Assembly (NCBI GenBank): GCA_001466705.2
Contig: LATX02000112.1
Span: 868,001-932,000, forward strand
From: Moniliophthora roreri
Taxonomy: Eukaryota; Basidiomycota; Agaricomycetes; Agaricales; Marasmiaceae
DNA length: 64,000 bases
Reading direction: 5' to 3'
The first letter of the stretch is position 1. Every line of letters begins with the position of its first letter. Position numbers and translations under genes: made by a program. The notes under the pieces are model-generated. The model was not told where the DNA came from, searched no databases, and saw only the letters and a program-made list of their open reading frames with translations. This document shows positions 44,729-56,691 of the stretch, piece after piece.

Positions 44729-46840
44729 TTAGCCAAAATTGAACTACAAAAAACCTTATCAGCGTAGATCTGGTGGGACAAGTCTGTCACTCACTGAAAA
44801 GCCACCTGGGTGCCTCCCTCCATGATGACCACCGCTTCTGAAACCACCACCTCCAAAATTAGGGCCGCCTCCAAAACCGCCGCCCCCAAACTGAGCGAAC
44901 AAATTCATGATATCAGCTTCAGACATTCCACCCATTCCACCCATTCCACCCATCCCGCCGCCATCATTCATGCCGTCCTCGTCCTCACCCATATCGTACC
45001 GCTCACGACGAGCAGGGTCAGAAAGGACGGCGTTGGCTTCCACGACAAGCTTAAACTTTTCTTCATCGCCTCCCTACACAGCCACAAAAGGTAATCAGCC
45101 CTAAACCAAACGCGGTCGTGCGGTCGAGTCTTACCTTATCAGGATGATGTTTCAAACTCTCTCTCCTATACGCCTTCTTGATATCCAACTCTGTACAATC
45201 CCTCTTCAAACCCAAGATCTTGTAGTAATCCTTCGATTTACTCCTCTTCATGTCCACCTCGGCCTTCTTGAGCTCATTCTTCAAAGCTCTCACATCAGCA
45301 TCCGTCGTACTTCCATCGTTAATGGCTTCAGTGATAGCTGTCTTAAAGTCCTGAACAGCCTTTTCGTATCGTTCGAGTGCTAGATGGATACGAGCACGTG
45401 TACGGAAGGCTTTGAAGGATGTATCGACCAGCTCGATCGAGATGTCCGCGTCCTTGAGTGCCTCTTCCCAAGACTCCATCTAAGGTACGAGAGATGAGCT
45501 TCAAAGTGAACACTGCAGGTCGAACCAAAAGCATACCTTGACTAGTGTTGTCGCTCGGTTCGACAGTAAGGTGGCACGGATGTTGCCACCTTTACCTTCT
45601 TCCTCCTTCTCACCTATGAGCTATGGGACCTAGGTCAGAGTTACTTCTAGTTTAGAAAATATCGGGCTCACCTCAAGCGCTTCGGTGTACTTGTCCACTG
45701 CCTCTTGGAGTTTCTGCTGCTTGAAGAGATTGTTACCCTCAGTCTTCAGGCGCTCAACTTCCTTGACCCTCTTCCTAAGCCGCATAGCGGGCTCGTAAGC
45801 AGGATCGAAGCGGAGAGCAGAGTTGACATGTTGCTGAGCCTGAGGCAACTTGCCGTTGATGAACAACACGAGGCCACGCAGAGTCAGCGTTTCAGGAGAG
45901 TTTGGACTGATTCTAAGAGCTTCACTGCAAAGAAGTATTAGCCCTTGGTTTCAGAACAAGTTTTCCTACAACTTACGTCGCGGCCAGGTTTGCAGCCTCC
46001 ATATTTCCTTTGGACAACTCCAGCTCGATCTTCCATGTATTCCACTCTGGAGGCTTCTCATCTCCCTCGCTCTCAATACCCTGGAAACATTTGTCCAGCG
46101 CCAATCTAGCCATTCCCCAGTCCTTTTTCTTCTTGGCTTCCTCGAATCTCCGTAAATGGGTTTCCAACTCTGCTATTTTTGACTTGAGCTGAATAGCCGG
46201 TGCATTCTTGGGCTCCATATCAAGCACTGTTTTCAGAGTCGAAGAAGCCGGCGTGGCCAAACCGAGAGCCAACTGACACCGTGATAGCCGGAGAAGCGTT
46301 TTCGGCGAAGGTACTGCTGCCTGCAGAGTGGCTGCTTGCTGACAGTCGTCTAATGCTGGTCTGAATCGTTTTATCGCCATATAACATGCCGCTCGATTTG
46401 TAAGGAAGGTCGGCTCTAATGGGTTCATTTCTGTAAGAAAAAAGAGAATTCGTATAGCTTCAATCCGGCAGATCAAATTTTAGATATCTCACCGATAGCT
46501 TTAGTATAATGTTCGATGGCTTCCTGATACTTTCCGGCTTTGAAAGCGACATTTCCCTTTTCTTTCACCTTTTCTGCACGCTTCACAATATCCTCTCCAT
46601 CTTCTGCGGAGTCTGACCCAGGCGTAGGTGTAGGTGTAGGTGATTTTGGGGGTGTCGATGTCGAGGGATTGCTTGGTCCAGCTGTAGGTGCCTCTGGCTG
46701 CTGACCTGCAGGTGCAGAATCATCGCTAAAGTATGGGATACTTCAGTAAGTCTACCCGGAAACAAATCATGCTGCACGCACCCGTTGGCTTGAGTTTTCG
46801 CTGCTGCCGCGGTTTTCTTCTTGTTCTTCTTGTTCGCCAT
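44729..46840 (-). CDS. TPR and J-domain co-chaperone (DNAJC7 / TPR2 type)
   Basis: Cytosolic Hsp70/Hsp90 co-chaperone. ATG 46840 ([20 protein letters not shown]), then a Pro/Thr-rich linker, then TPR motifs: [80 protein letters not shown], and [20 protein letters not shown]. The J domain follows ([25 protein letters not shown] with the HPD motif that stimulates Hsp70). The tail is Gly/Met-rich ([28 protein letters not shown]) and a last intron (about 44743-44788) joins GGFS to FNFG at TAA 44731-44729. Domain order and length (about 600 residues) match DNAJC7. About seven introns. Likely single-copy housekeeping gene. Confidence 0.92.
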
Positions 46841-47387
46841 GCTGACCGTCAAGATCCCAGCCGAAAGCTACTACCGCGTGGGGAAAGATAGAAGAAAAAA
46901 GATAAACGGACAATACGCTACAGGGATTGGTGTAGCGGAGACTGCACGCGATAGTGAGTGACAAAGGGGGAGGCTTTGTTTGGTTCTTGTTAGGATCGCG
47001 AGCTGTCGCCTTCTCGGAAGTACTACTTACCACTTCACCGTCACGATCCTCACTTTTTCATTCACCATAAGTATGCCATGTACGATGATATTCAGAGTGC
47101 TACTGCAAGAGCCGCCATGTAAATTAATCGACAAGCAGACCATTCTGTGAATTTCTCAGCAACTGGCCCAGAATCTTCGCGAAAGTTCCCCGGAGTTCGA
47201 TGCAGTTCCAGCGTCTAGTGTTCTAGTAACGTTGTAGCTATCTCCGAAGCTGCCAGGTCCTGTTCAACACCTCTAAACGCAAGTCATCTCTCGTCCCTTA
47301 TATTTTCGCTTCGGCTGAAAAACTGTCGACTCTATATCAGGCAGACTGAGAAGCATGTCTACCGGTAGTACTATAGGCGTGCCAGGA
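46841..47387. other. Intergenic, promoter of the DnaJ gene
   Basis: No coding or repeats seen. Confidence 0.35.
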
Positions 47388-48702
47388 TCAAGGTGTGGGT
47401 CGAGCAGTTCCTCGAATGGTGAATGACAGCAAGAGGCCCTGTAAAGCGGTCGTTAGCAAATCAACGTATCACGAAAAGAATTTCACTTGCCCAATGAGCA
47501 AAGATTCATCCTTGAACGCGTCAGGGTCACTAGTCTTGATAAACTTCTGAAACACCTCGGGTGCACTGGGCTTGGATTGCTTGTTGTATTCTTCATAAGG
47601 GACGTGACCGTGTTTGCCGGGAACATCGAAATCTCGCTTGCGACTGAATAGAAGAGTATCACATCATTAGTGCATGAAAAGACTTCACGGAATGATAGTA
47701 GTCATACCCAATTTGGTGTTCAAACGCCTTATTGGTCTTGATGCGGTTCCCTGAAGTGTCGAGGGTATTCCTATCGGCGTGCTTTGTTCGTTGATAGTAG
47801 CGTGGAGGAGGGGAAGAGTCCCGTTGACAGGGAATAACCGTATCTTGATCTAACTGTCGTTTGGGACTGTATGGCAGAGTATTGGTATCGTGTATAGTTC
47901 TTGATGTAGGCATCGAGAGCGCTTGTGCAGGTATATCTTCGCGAATCGTCACATAGGAAACATCTGGTTCGCAGAGCGTAGTTTCAGAGTTGTAGCAAGC
48001 AGTTTGAGTGATACTGTGATGTTCTCTGTCTTCTGATTCTTCAAAATACTCTGTCATTCCTGGAATTCAGACAGGAATTGCGAAAAAGCATGAAAAACAC
48101 GCACCATCGAGAATGTAATTGGCACAGGGCATTAGAAAGTCTTCCTTGATGCAATAGGTAATCCAATTCGGATGGCGGACCTAGGCGCAGAAGGAACAGG
48201 AGTCCAAAACAATACCTTTATGAGCCTTCATCACGCACGGTAAGGTCTCTGTCCCTTAGTCTAGAACACCCAAGTCAGATCTCCACGCAACATAGAATCA
48301 GAGTAAGATCTCACGGTTTCAGCCATTCATCCTGCATCCCAACACAGAAAAAGTACTCGGCTTCTTTAAAATCTTGTACCGAATGCGTCAATGCACCCCC
48401 ATTCTTCACTATAACGCGTTCAATTCGTGAACCAAATCTAGAGCTTGAACGCGCGAACCCCAGGCTACTCTGTATCGACGTGGGACTTCAGGGCTGAAAC
48501 AGGCTAAATACTGGGTCAGAAAGACTTGACTTTGTGAAGAGCGAAATAAAATTTTGCCTTTCTTCTGAGTGAAAATCATTCTGGCGTTGATCGTGGTGCA
48601 CTGATCAAAGATGTCAACGTGGGAATTTTCACAAACTTCGACTTGCTCTTCGAGTCTTCCACTACACAATGACCCTGACCCAAATCCACGTCTGGCATTC
48701 AT
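47388..48702 (-). CDS. BRCT-domain protein of unknown function
   Basis: Several short minus-strand exons. The N-terminal part carries FGSRIERVIVKNGGALTHSV then QDFKEAEYFFCVGMQDEWLK and HPNWITYCIKEDFLMPCANY, which fits a BRCT domain (the NGG turn, then the conserved Trp helix near the end). An acidic Ser/Thr-rich middle follows (TEYFEESEDREHHSITQTAC), then SRKRDFDVPGKHGHVPYEEY and a short C-terminus ending ARPTP at TGA 47390-47388. BRCT modules bind phosphopeptides or DNA ends; N-terminal single BRCT domains occur in Rap1-type telomere proteins, but I see no Myb block. The junction between MNARRGFGSGSLCSGRLEEQ (first exon) and the BRCT frame is unresolved, so start and exon 1 are uncertain. 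Confidence 0.5.
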
Positions 48703-48875
48703 TCAGACCTGATACAGGAAGGAACCAGATTTGAAATCCTCTGGCCACATTATCACCACTCGGTGTTATTCGCACTTCCTCGCACCGATGTCATGATGGG
48801 CGTCAAAATTCGCACTTCGCACTCTTCTACCTTATAAACAGGACAAGATGGCATTCTCCCAATCACGCCTCGTTC

Positions 48876-51466
48876 ATGCAGCAGACTACCCTGACTCTTT
48901 CTGCAGTTACTGCTGTCATTGTTATCTGGATTGTCCAGCGAAAACGCCGTTCGGAGGTCCTGAACAAAATCCCCAAACCCGCAAATTCTTCTTGGATACT
49001 TGGTTCGTTTTGTTTACTGTATCCTATGCAGGGTCATTCTATATGTTTGTCTAGGAAGGATCCTGGAGGTCTATTCTGCGCAACCATGGGAATTTTTACG
49101 GACTATGGAGAGCTGTGCGTTGTCTTACTGCATGTCAAACGTGTTCATTGAAATGCTTCGCATCGGCAGATGGACCGACGTCGGTTTACAATGGCTTCTT
49201 TGGGGTACGCATGCTGATCTCATAGCTTTTACACGTATTCACATTCGCCTTTCTAGGCTAAAGTCATTCATACCTTTGATCCCAAAGCTCTTTACCACAT
49301 CCTAGTCAAGGTATGTCTATCACTTCATTCTCGAGCGCGTCCTGATACAGTTCTCGTACTCTAGGATCAGGGTGCCTATGACGAGATGGGGTGGTTCCTC
49401 CAGTGCGTTTAGTATGCACCCCATCACGCCGTCTATTCTTATCCCAAGGTCTACAATAGAATTAACAAGCTGCTCTTTGGAGAGGGCTTATTGGCGACTG
49501 AAGGCGAGAAACATCGTCGCCAGAAGAAACTATTGAACCCCGCGTTTGCTAGTTTGCATCTTCGTGAAATGGGTACGTCTTGTGATCCCATTTACTCAAC
49601 TTGGTCCTTATGACGTTCTTGTGGACAGTGCCTATCTTCAACAGCGTGGCTCGTACGGTATGATAGCTTTCATCCAAAATACTGAATGGCCTTATGATAC
49701 TGTCACTAGCTGCGAGACTCCCTGGCGAAGCAGGTCCACGGCGGACCTACAGAGGCGAGTTCTCCTCACTTATCTGAACCCCAAACATATTCTCATCACC
49801 ATACCTCAACCAGGTCGACATGTTCCCCTGGCTATCCCGAGCCGCATTCGAACTCTTCGTACAAGCCGGTCTCGGGACCTCGTTTGACCCTCTCACAGAC
49901 GAAACGAGTGCTCATCCATACAGCGCTGCTATGAAGGATGTCTTGTACGTAGCCTCGCATTTTTGCATACTCCGACGCCTATACTCATTTGAATTTGTGG
50001 CAGGCCGTACATTGCTCGTGTAATCGGTGCTGGAGGGACACTCTTCCTTCCTTTCGTAGAACATTTCGGAACACCAGAATTCCGCTTGAAGGTAGTGGAG
50101 ATGATGCCGTTCAAGCTGTTCAAGGACGGGTTGACGTACGCTTACTATATGTGGGATCTATCGTCAGAGATCTTTCATGGAAAGAAATCAAAAGTGGTTT
50201 CGGGAGAGGAGAAGGGTAAAGACCTTCTGAGTGTCCTCAGTGAGTGCTACGAGAACGCTAGTCTCTTCCGAGCTGATATCATTGTTCCTGTAGTCCATGC
50301 CAATTTGAACGCTGCAACAGAAGATAGGTTGGATGAGAAGGAGATCATCGGTCAGGTAAACTGTATTCCTCCCACCTCCCATTGCAATGAATCATTCATT
50401 CATATGCATCACTTGGTAGATTTCGTGAGTCGCCATGGTATTCCATTGACAACAGGACGCTCATTCGTGTGTGCTTCAGAACCCTCACGTTCGCTGCCAT
50501 GGATACCACATCAGTCAGCGTTGCTTGTTTTACTCTATCTTCATATCACTGAGATACCCTTTCAGTCTGCTCTATCCCGCACTTTTGACCTGTTGGCTCG
50601 TCACCCAGACGTCCAAGAAAGGCTGCGCGCCGAGATACTCAAAGCCCAGGAGGACAACGGAAAGGAAGATCTATCATATGACGACCTCGTCAATCTACCG
50701 TATCTCGAGGCTGTCTGTAAAGAGTCTCTTCGATTGTGAGCGTTGCTGCCGTGAAAACCACTCATATAGACACTGACGATGTACCTAGGCATCCTCCCGT
50801 TCACGCTATTCCCAGAATGTGTGTATACCAAAAACGAGCTTTTGCTACTGGTCACTCAAATACGTCCACAGCGCAAACCGCGATTGCGTGCTCCCTCTCT
50901 CAACGCCTATCATTGGTACCGATGGTTCCCTGATCACCGAGGTACCCATCTCGAAAGGGCAAGAGATATACCTCTCTCTTATAGGATCAAACCGAAACCC
51001 AGCTATATGGGGCCCAGATGCAAACGAGTGGAAACCGGAGAGGTGGCTGGCACCACTCCCAAGTTCCCTCGTAGAAGCAAAAATTCCGGGTATTTATTCT
51101 AACCTGTGAGTAGCAGTCAAAGGCCTAAAGCATACTTCCGATTGAAAATTATCGCAGCATGTCGTTTAGTGCTGGATCGAGATCTTGCATGTGAGTGTGA
51201 TACCTAAGCTATGCACTTGTGATTTACCTCTCCTTCGTAGTGGGTTCAAGTTCTCGCACTTGGAAATGAGTAAGTTCCTATCTCCTTAATGTTAGCTTGC
51301 TGATCGGATCGTCATCGTAGAAACCGTGCTGGGATTCCTCGTCGGATCGTTCAAGTTTACGCCTACGGGGCAGGAAGTCGTGTATCATTCGGCTGGTGTC
51401 GCGAACCCTTCGGTGAAGGGTTCAGATAAACCACAACTTCCTTTAATACTTCGTAAAGTAGATTAG
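48876..51466 (+). CDS. Cytochrome P450 monooxygenase
   Basis: ER-anchored haem monooxygenase. ATG 48876 starts an N-terminal anchor (LSAVTAVIVIWIVQRKRR) and IPKPANSSWILG. Joined exons give GRILEVYSAQPWEFLRTMES, then YGPTSVYNGFFGAKVIHTFD, KLLFGEGLLATEGEKHRRQK (helix C WxxxR-equivalent HRRQ), DMFPWLSRAAFELFVQAGLG, the I-helix STLTFAAMDTTSSAL, KESLRLHPPV (ExxR), [20 protein letters not shown] and the haem loop FSAGSRSCIGFKFSHLEM. Ends LILRKVD at TAG 51464-51466. Roughly 15 introns, including one GC-AG intron (49755-49813) and a 5-nt exon at 50420-50424; once these are honoured no frame break remains. Length about 530 residues, normal. Substrate unknown. An upstream ATG at 48848 opens an overlapping short frame. 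Confidence 0.85.
50420..50424 (+). other. 5-nt microexon of the P450 gene (ATTTC)
   Basis: The upstream exon ends in phase 0 at GGTCAG (50355) and the I-helix exon needs two leftover bases. ATTTC, flanked by GGTAG and GTGAGT, provides exactly I plus two bases and yields GQISTLTFAAMDTTS. Confidence 0.65.
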
Positions 51467-51894
51467 TAAAGTCTCGGTGTCTCGGGTGGATTGTACTAGA
51501 TCTTCAAAGAACTGAATTCCGCGTTTACGCTACGACTGACGAGGAGGTCAATTGGCGATCGCCCGTGTATCAATATCCGACATAACCCAGCTTCTAACAG
51601 TCCTCGGTGGCTTACCCTTCGCTACACGATGCTATCCCCAGAGCAATTAGGATCTCACTCATGTTAAATCGGACACTCGTTGCTCAGTCCAATACAGGAT
51701 GAAATGGGAATGGCTGCTGATTGGAATGCAAAGAAATTAATACATGTAAGTCGACAAGAGCAAGTACTAGGAACAATGTGTTTCATAATCATGGAACAGT
51801 CGTATAGAGTTTAGTGAGTATCAAAAAGAAAAAGAGACACGAAGATTGAAAAGTGTCTATGTAAAGGGCCACCTTGCAACAGTGCCATCGAACA
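51467..51894. other. Intergenic between convergent genes
   Basis: P450 3' flank; nothing recognisable. Confidence 0.4.
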
Positions 51895-53128
51895 TCACTT
51901 CTTTGAAGTACCCGTTCTGGAGTGTCCAGATTTACGAGAAGAGCCGCGTGTTGAAGGTTGCACAGACCCTTCAGCGCCGGCCCTAGACTTTTCTTTCACA
52001 CTCCGTGTTCGGGTGAGAGGGGCTCCAGTTGGCTCTTCGACGGTGCCTGCATTGGAACGCACAACTTTACTCCTAGATCGAGTGGTACCACTCGGACCGG
52101 GTCCAGCAGCAGGGGCGTCCTGGCCAGAACCAGAGGGTCCTGCAATGGGGGCACCTGCTTTAGACTTGGTGCTCTGACGGGATCGCCGAGAGCCGCCGGC
52201 TTTGGATATCTGATCTGACGGCGGCTTGTCGTTCATCCAAAAGGTGTAGTTCTGGAGGCAAAGGTGCAGCAACTGAAGACGAGTTCTTCAACTTCCCAAG
52301 GTTGCCACTCTGTGTTAAGCTTTGCATTAGAACATCGATGGTTGTCAATTCGGCTCTTCATGGCGAAGAGAAACTCGCCAACGTTCGCAACTACCAGCCA
52401 AGGATCCTGCCAGAGCATTACTTGTTTCTGGCTGTCAACTGGGTAGAAGCCTTCAAACGGTGTTTCTCGGTCTGACCGGTACCCTTTCAGATGCTGGGGA
52501 ATAATCTTGACTTTCAGGTCACCATCTTTGGAATGTGGGACGGTGGCATCACGAGCCTGAGGCTGTTCAAAGCAAATCAGAAACTTTATGCTACTCAACT
52601 GTGTTTTGTCAACCTACCACTTTAATCGGATAGTCAATAGGCTGGTATTCAAACGACCACTCCATGTTCTCTGTCATTGCGACTTGAGGGACATCAGGAG
52701 GTCCAATCAGTCGCTCACAGGGGATATTGAACTCTGAAGAGCACAGTACGCCAACAACCATATAGGGATAATTACCGTGCGGAAATGTCTGCAAGAGGGA
52801 TTGAGCTTAAAGACAGGAATTCATGATGAATGGAACGGTACGATACCTTTTTGCGATCTAGACCGATATTTTCATTGGAATTCTTCCCTGCATGCTTTTG
52901 ATGAATTTGTTGGGAAAACTTCAAAATAGCTCCCAAGGTATCGATAGTGGGAACAATCTTGATCAATCCATGGTCCAGTGCATAGTGTGTACGGGGCTCA
53001 ACTGTACAAGAGATTAATTCTCGTGAATTGGAATGGGTGATGGGAAGAAGATTAACCGAGTCATAAATTACGGTAAGAGTGAATGTTAACCGACGAAAAT
53101 GCAGAAGAGGCACGTCGCGGTCACACAC
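51895..53128 (-). CDS. Unidentified protein with a basic Ser/Thr-rich tail
   Basis: Not recognised. Minus-strand exons read: EPRTHYALDHGLIKIVPTID TLGAILKFSQQ (about 52860-53000), HGNYPYMVVGVLCSSEFNIP (52640-52790), EQPQARDATVPHSKDGDLKV followed by FYPVDSQKQVMLWQDPWLVV (52310-52570), and a last exon with a basic, low-complexity tail (SRRSRQSTKSKAGAPIAGPS; KKSGHSRTG-like end) to 51895. Conserved-looking splice sites and Trp/Pro-containing blocks suggest a real protein. The first exon and the joint into the tail exon are unresolved: the GTG at 53128 is not a start, and an ATG at 53174 abutting the transposon does not splice in phase. The exon 1 may lie inside the element at 53183-54650. Confidence 0.5.
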
Positions 53129-53174
53129 CTCACTGTGGGAGCTTTACGACTCTTTGAAATGCAACCATCACCAT

Positions 53175-53182
53175 CGACACGC
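53175..53182. repeat. Target-site duplication, left copy (CGACACGC)
   Basis: Immediately before the element at 53183; matches GGACACGC at 54651-54658 at 7 of 8 positions. Confidence 0.75.
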
Positions 53183-54650
53183 CAGGTGCCGGATGCCAAT
53201 TTTTTAAATATTTAACGTCGTTGACGTCTCGGGCATTTAAACACTGGGGAAACCAGATACATACAACGGCGTTTAAATACTAATTAAATACTGACATTCT
53301 TTTAAGTATAAAATTTGGTAAGCAAAGGACTACTACATGGTTGAATGTGGTATCTAATACATAGTAGGTACTATACATGTATATGTAGAGTACAGAGCAC
53401 ATTTACAGAGTAGGAGTGTCCAGCTGCTGTCCGGGGGTAATTGGGTACTTCTGGTAAGGTCAATCTAACAATTCTAAAGTCATTGTGGTTCAATTAGATC
53501 CAAGGGCACGTCAGACATCGCGATAACATACCTATGTCCTATGCCTGAGCACCCTCTACAAATCCCTATCATCGAGGCTCGTCTCTTGCTGCCACATGTA
53601 AACCACCAAGGACCTGACTGAAGGCAGGAAGAGGGAACGGCTGAGGAGAGGTGTCGTAGAAGTCATGGGATAAAGTGGGGGACGACGCCGGGCGGGGAAG
53701 GAAGGGGAAGGAAAGAAAGCTGGCAAGGACCGAGGTACAGTATGGTTGACTGCGGGGACGAGTGTCACACGTGCCCGGCGCGTTTGCACGTGGTTCTCAC
53801 GCTGACTCTGTTGATTCCTCTTGTCTTCTCCCGTCATGCCCGCTTCACCGTCGACCTACCGTCAATGCTCCCGCCTTCCTTCCGAGACTCAACAAGATAT
53901 CCTTTATATTCAAGATGTCCCAACAGCTCTCTGTGTTTATTTGGCTAGACACTGGGTTGTGTAAGATGTGGATAATGCGTGTCAGAGGCCGAAGTGCTTT
54001 CGTGTTGCGAGAGGAATGGTGAGTACATATGTCAGTTGCTGTGTTTTTCTCAGCTGACTAGTCACCTGGCATGCATCGTCATACGCTTGATTTCACCTTA
54101 CGGACGTGGTCTGCTCAAGACATACATGGTCTCCCGAGTCCTCGTTTTCGACCCGCTATCCTCTCTCCTCTCATTTTCCACCAGTTTTCCGCCCAGTCCC
54201 AAATTCCGCCCTCGTCGTTCCCAATATCCGCGTCGTTTTCTCCTGTCTGTCAGCTGGTTCGTCTCCTGCGTCCGTCACGGCTCAGCTCTCCGCATTTCAC
54301 CAAGCGGCTCGACTTGGCAACCCCCTGACAGCCCGTGCCCATCACACTGTGACTAGCGGGTCTCTTTCGCTCGTCGGAGCTCTATGCGCTTTTAAATACT
54401 CACCTCCACCACTCCCTTCACAGTTACATGATGCTCCAGAAACTCCATTGTTGATAGCAGGGGTGCCGTTGAGGTGTCCCGGGAGGTTTTTGAATGTTGT
54501 TTAAATGGTGCTATATGCCCATTGTACTTATTTAAATGTTCCATATTTAAATGATATTTAAACACTATTGTATGCGTATGTTTTTCAGAATGTTTAAATG
54601 CCCGAGACGTCAACGACGTTAAATATTTAAAAATTTAGCATCCTACATTA
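53183..54650. mobile_element. Non-autonomous hAT-like element, 1.47 kb
   Basis: Its arms form an inverted repeat of about 60 nt: 42 nt (53201-53242 and 54592-54633) are identical in inverse orientation, with imperfect tips CAGGTGCCGGATGC and TAATGTAGGATGC. An 8-bp duplication flanks it. Tips of CA/TA-R-TG type plus 8 bp indicate hAT. Words TTTAAAT/ATTTAAA are repeated in both subterminal regions (53233-53290, 54495-54600), like transposase-binding repeats. No transposase frame exists inside; the 93-codon minus frame at 53556-53837 is low complexity. It occupies the space between two divergent genes. Confidence 0.8.
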
Positions 54651-54658
54651 GGACACGC
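54651..54658. repeat. Target-site duplication, right copy (GGACACGC)
   Basis: Directly follows the right tip of the element and pairs with 53175-53182. Confidence 0.75.
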
Positions 54659-54668
54659 CCTGACCACC

Positions 54669-55899
54669 ATGCTGTCTCTACAAGATATATCAATCTCTAA
54701 CAACACAGACTTGGAACTTGAATCTTATTCCCTAATTTCCAAAGATGACTCGTGGGCAGCAATGGTACGCCGACGACTTTATTTCGCAGTCCGTTTACTA
54801 ATTCAACGTTTATTAGGAATTTACACACTTTGAGTGGGCCTTTGGACTAGATTACCGAGGATGTCCATTCGATAGTGAATATAACGTGGTCAAAGGTGAG
54901 TGAAATGTCCAAGTCATAAATGTTTTGGCATTACTGTAATGATTTGGTAGTGTCAAAGGATCTTATTCCCTGTCTCCAAAAACAGACCTTGCAGTTTGCG
55001 CCTACAAAGGACGTTATTCAACATGCGTATGATATCATGGCTTATAATCGTATGAAGAAAGTTGGAGAACGCCGAAACGCCGAAGGTTTGAGGTGAGAGG
55101 TCCTTCTCTTTGCTCGTTCGCTCGAGCAAGTCCTGATGCTACAGTCCATTAGGAATTTGGAGAAGGGCCCTGGGAATACGTCCTTTTTCCCGGGCGGTTT
55201 GACCACAAAACTTTGAAACCCAAATACCTCCCACCTTTATACCAACGCTCATCCGATGGGGAAATGTTGCCCCTTACACTAGACGCTCACAATTATGACA
55301 GTCTTCCTCGAATCTCATCGATGGTACACCCCGCAATTGCTATTCTGGTATTGACGCTGTATCAACCCGACGCATTACACTCTCCTCAAAGCCTGAAGGA
55401 AAATGTCGTCTTCCCAATAATCAAAATCGTCGGTATATGGCCGCATTGGTCACATAACCGTTTCAAACCTGAACCGACGTCGAAAAGGAAACGCCGCCGG
55501 TCGGAAACATCAGATACCATAACGTGCAAGTGCACTCTCTGTGTTTACGACTCTAGTTCCGAGCCGTCGTCGTCGTCTGGTACCTATGCATCTGACATTG
55601 ACTCGTCCGACAGCGGCGAGCGTGTCGCCCTTCCTGTCGGAGACATAGAGAAGGACGGCAAGGTCGACTTGGATGTGGTGGCTTGGGCTCAGACAGTCAT
55701 TCTACCCCCTCTTTACGATGACTCTGATGAAATGAGTGACAACGAGCTGCTACGAACCTACGCACAAGAATCAGCGCTGGCTCTGGAGCAGGTGAAGAAG
55801 ACGTTGAAGGAGGAAAATGGGAAGCGGAATAAGTTGGCGGCCCCGACGTTGGAAAAGGTTCGGTTCTGTTTGTCGAAGAAGAGGTCGAGACATAGCTGA
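54669..55899 (+). CDS. Unidentified agaricomycete protein, possible frame break
   Basis: Not recognised by function. Exon 1 starts MLSLQDISISNNTDLELESY at ATG 54669, only 18 nt after the transposon. Joined exons give EFTHFEWAFGLDYRGCPFDS, EYNVVKVSKDLIPCLQKQTL, DIMAYNRMKKVGERRNAEGL and, after an intron near 55096-55150, GPWEYVLFPGRFDHKTLKPK with YLPPLYQRSSDGEMLPLTLD and a Lys/Arg, Ser/Glu-rich C-terminus ending KKRSRHS at TGA 55897-55899. The KRKRRRSE cluster suggests nuclear localisation. No splice choice I tried keeps phase between GLR and EFGEGPWEY, so a 1-nt frameshift or missed exon is likely near 55150. Confidence 0.5.
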
Positions 55900-56313
55900 T
55901 GCAAGCTCAACTTTCTCCCTGTGAGCTTGTATCAGCTATCGCAATACTATACATTTACGATATCTCATGTACATTCCCTTCTATCGTAGTATCACCAGTA
56001 GTCAGGACGGTGTTTCCGGAAAATTTGTTCATATCTTACTTTAATACTCAAGTACTTACGGTCCAAACACCTCTCGAGCTCCTCCTTTCTGACTCTCGAT
56101 CGGATGTTATTAGGCCAGATTGGTTTTCGCCTTGGGGTAGGAAATTCATGTGGAGAGCAGCCACTTTGGGCGAGAGACACCAATGGCAAGGGACAAATTG
56201 TAAGCAGACTTTTTCTTGAATCATTCAGCCCTTCTGATGCCCGCTCAGACATGAAGCAGTTCTCCCAGAGCATAGCAGTCCAGTCTGTATCCCTCACACT
56301 GTCAACAGGATAG
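55900..56313. other. Intergenic, no feature seen
   Basis: 3' flank of the preceding gene; no motif. Confidence 0.35.
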
Positions 56314-56655
56314 TCAAATACAGTGCAAACCGTGATTGTGTGCTCCCTCTCTCAACACCTATCACTGGTAGCAATGGTTCCCTAATCACCGAGGTACCCA
56401 TCTCAAAAAGACAAGAAATATACTCTTATAGGATCAAACCGAAACCCAGCTATCTGGGGCCCAGATGCAAACGAATGGGAACCGGGGAGGTGGCTAGCAC
56501 CACTCCTAAGTTCCCTCGTAGAAGCAAAGATTCCGGGTGTTTATTCTAACCTATGAGTAGCAGTCAAAGACCTAAGGCATAATTCCGATTGAAAATTATC
56601 GCAACATGTCGTTCAGTGCTGAATCGAGCAAAATCTTGCATGTGAATGTTAGATC
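56314..56655 (+). pseudogene. Duplicated cytochrome P450 3' fragment
   Basis: This is a diverged copy of about 50857-51190 of the P450 gene. It keeps the intron between YSNL and MSF, so it arose by DNA duplication, not from mRNA. It includes the [18 protein letters not shown] and haem-loop region, but has a deletion after QEIYS and an insertion at the haem loop (GESSKIL in place of GSRSC), so it could not bind haem. No upstream exons accompany it. Confidence 0.8.
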
Positions 56656-56691
56656 TTTGAAAGAAAAATATGGCAATTTCATTTACACTTA

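Noticed and set aside
44810..45104. Thr/Ser/Pro-rich plus-strand frames
   Set aside because: Antisense of the Gly/Met-rich tail of the DnaJ gene.
48876..51466. P450 as a pseudogene with several frameshifts
   Set aside because: All apparent breaks vanish with one microexon, one GC-AG intron and normal short introns; every family motif is present.
53556..53837. 93-codon frame inside the hAT-like element as a transposase remnant
   Set aside because: Low-complexity Pro/Ser sequence with no hAT motif.
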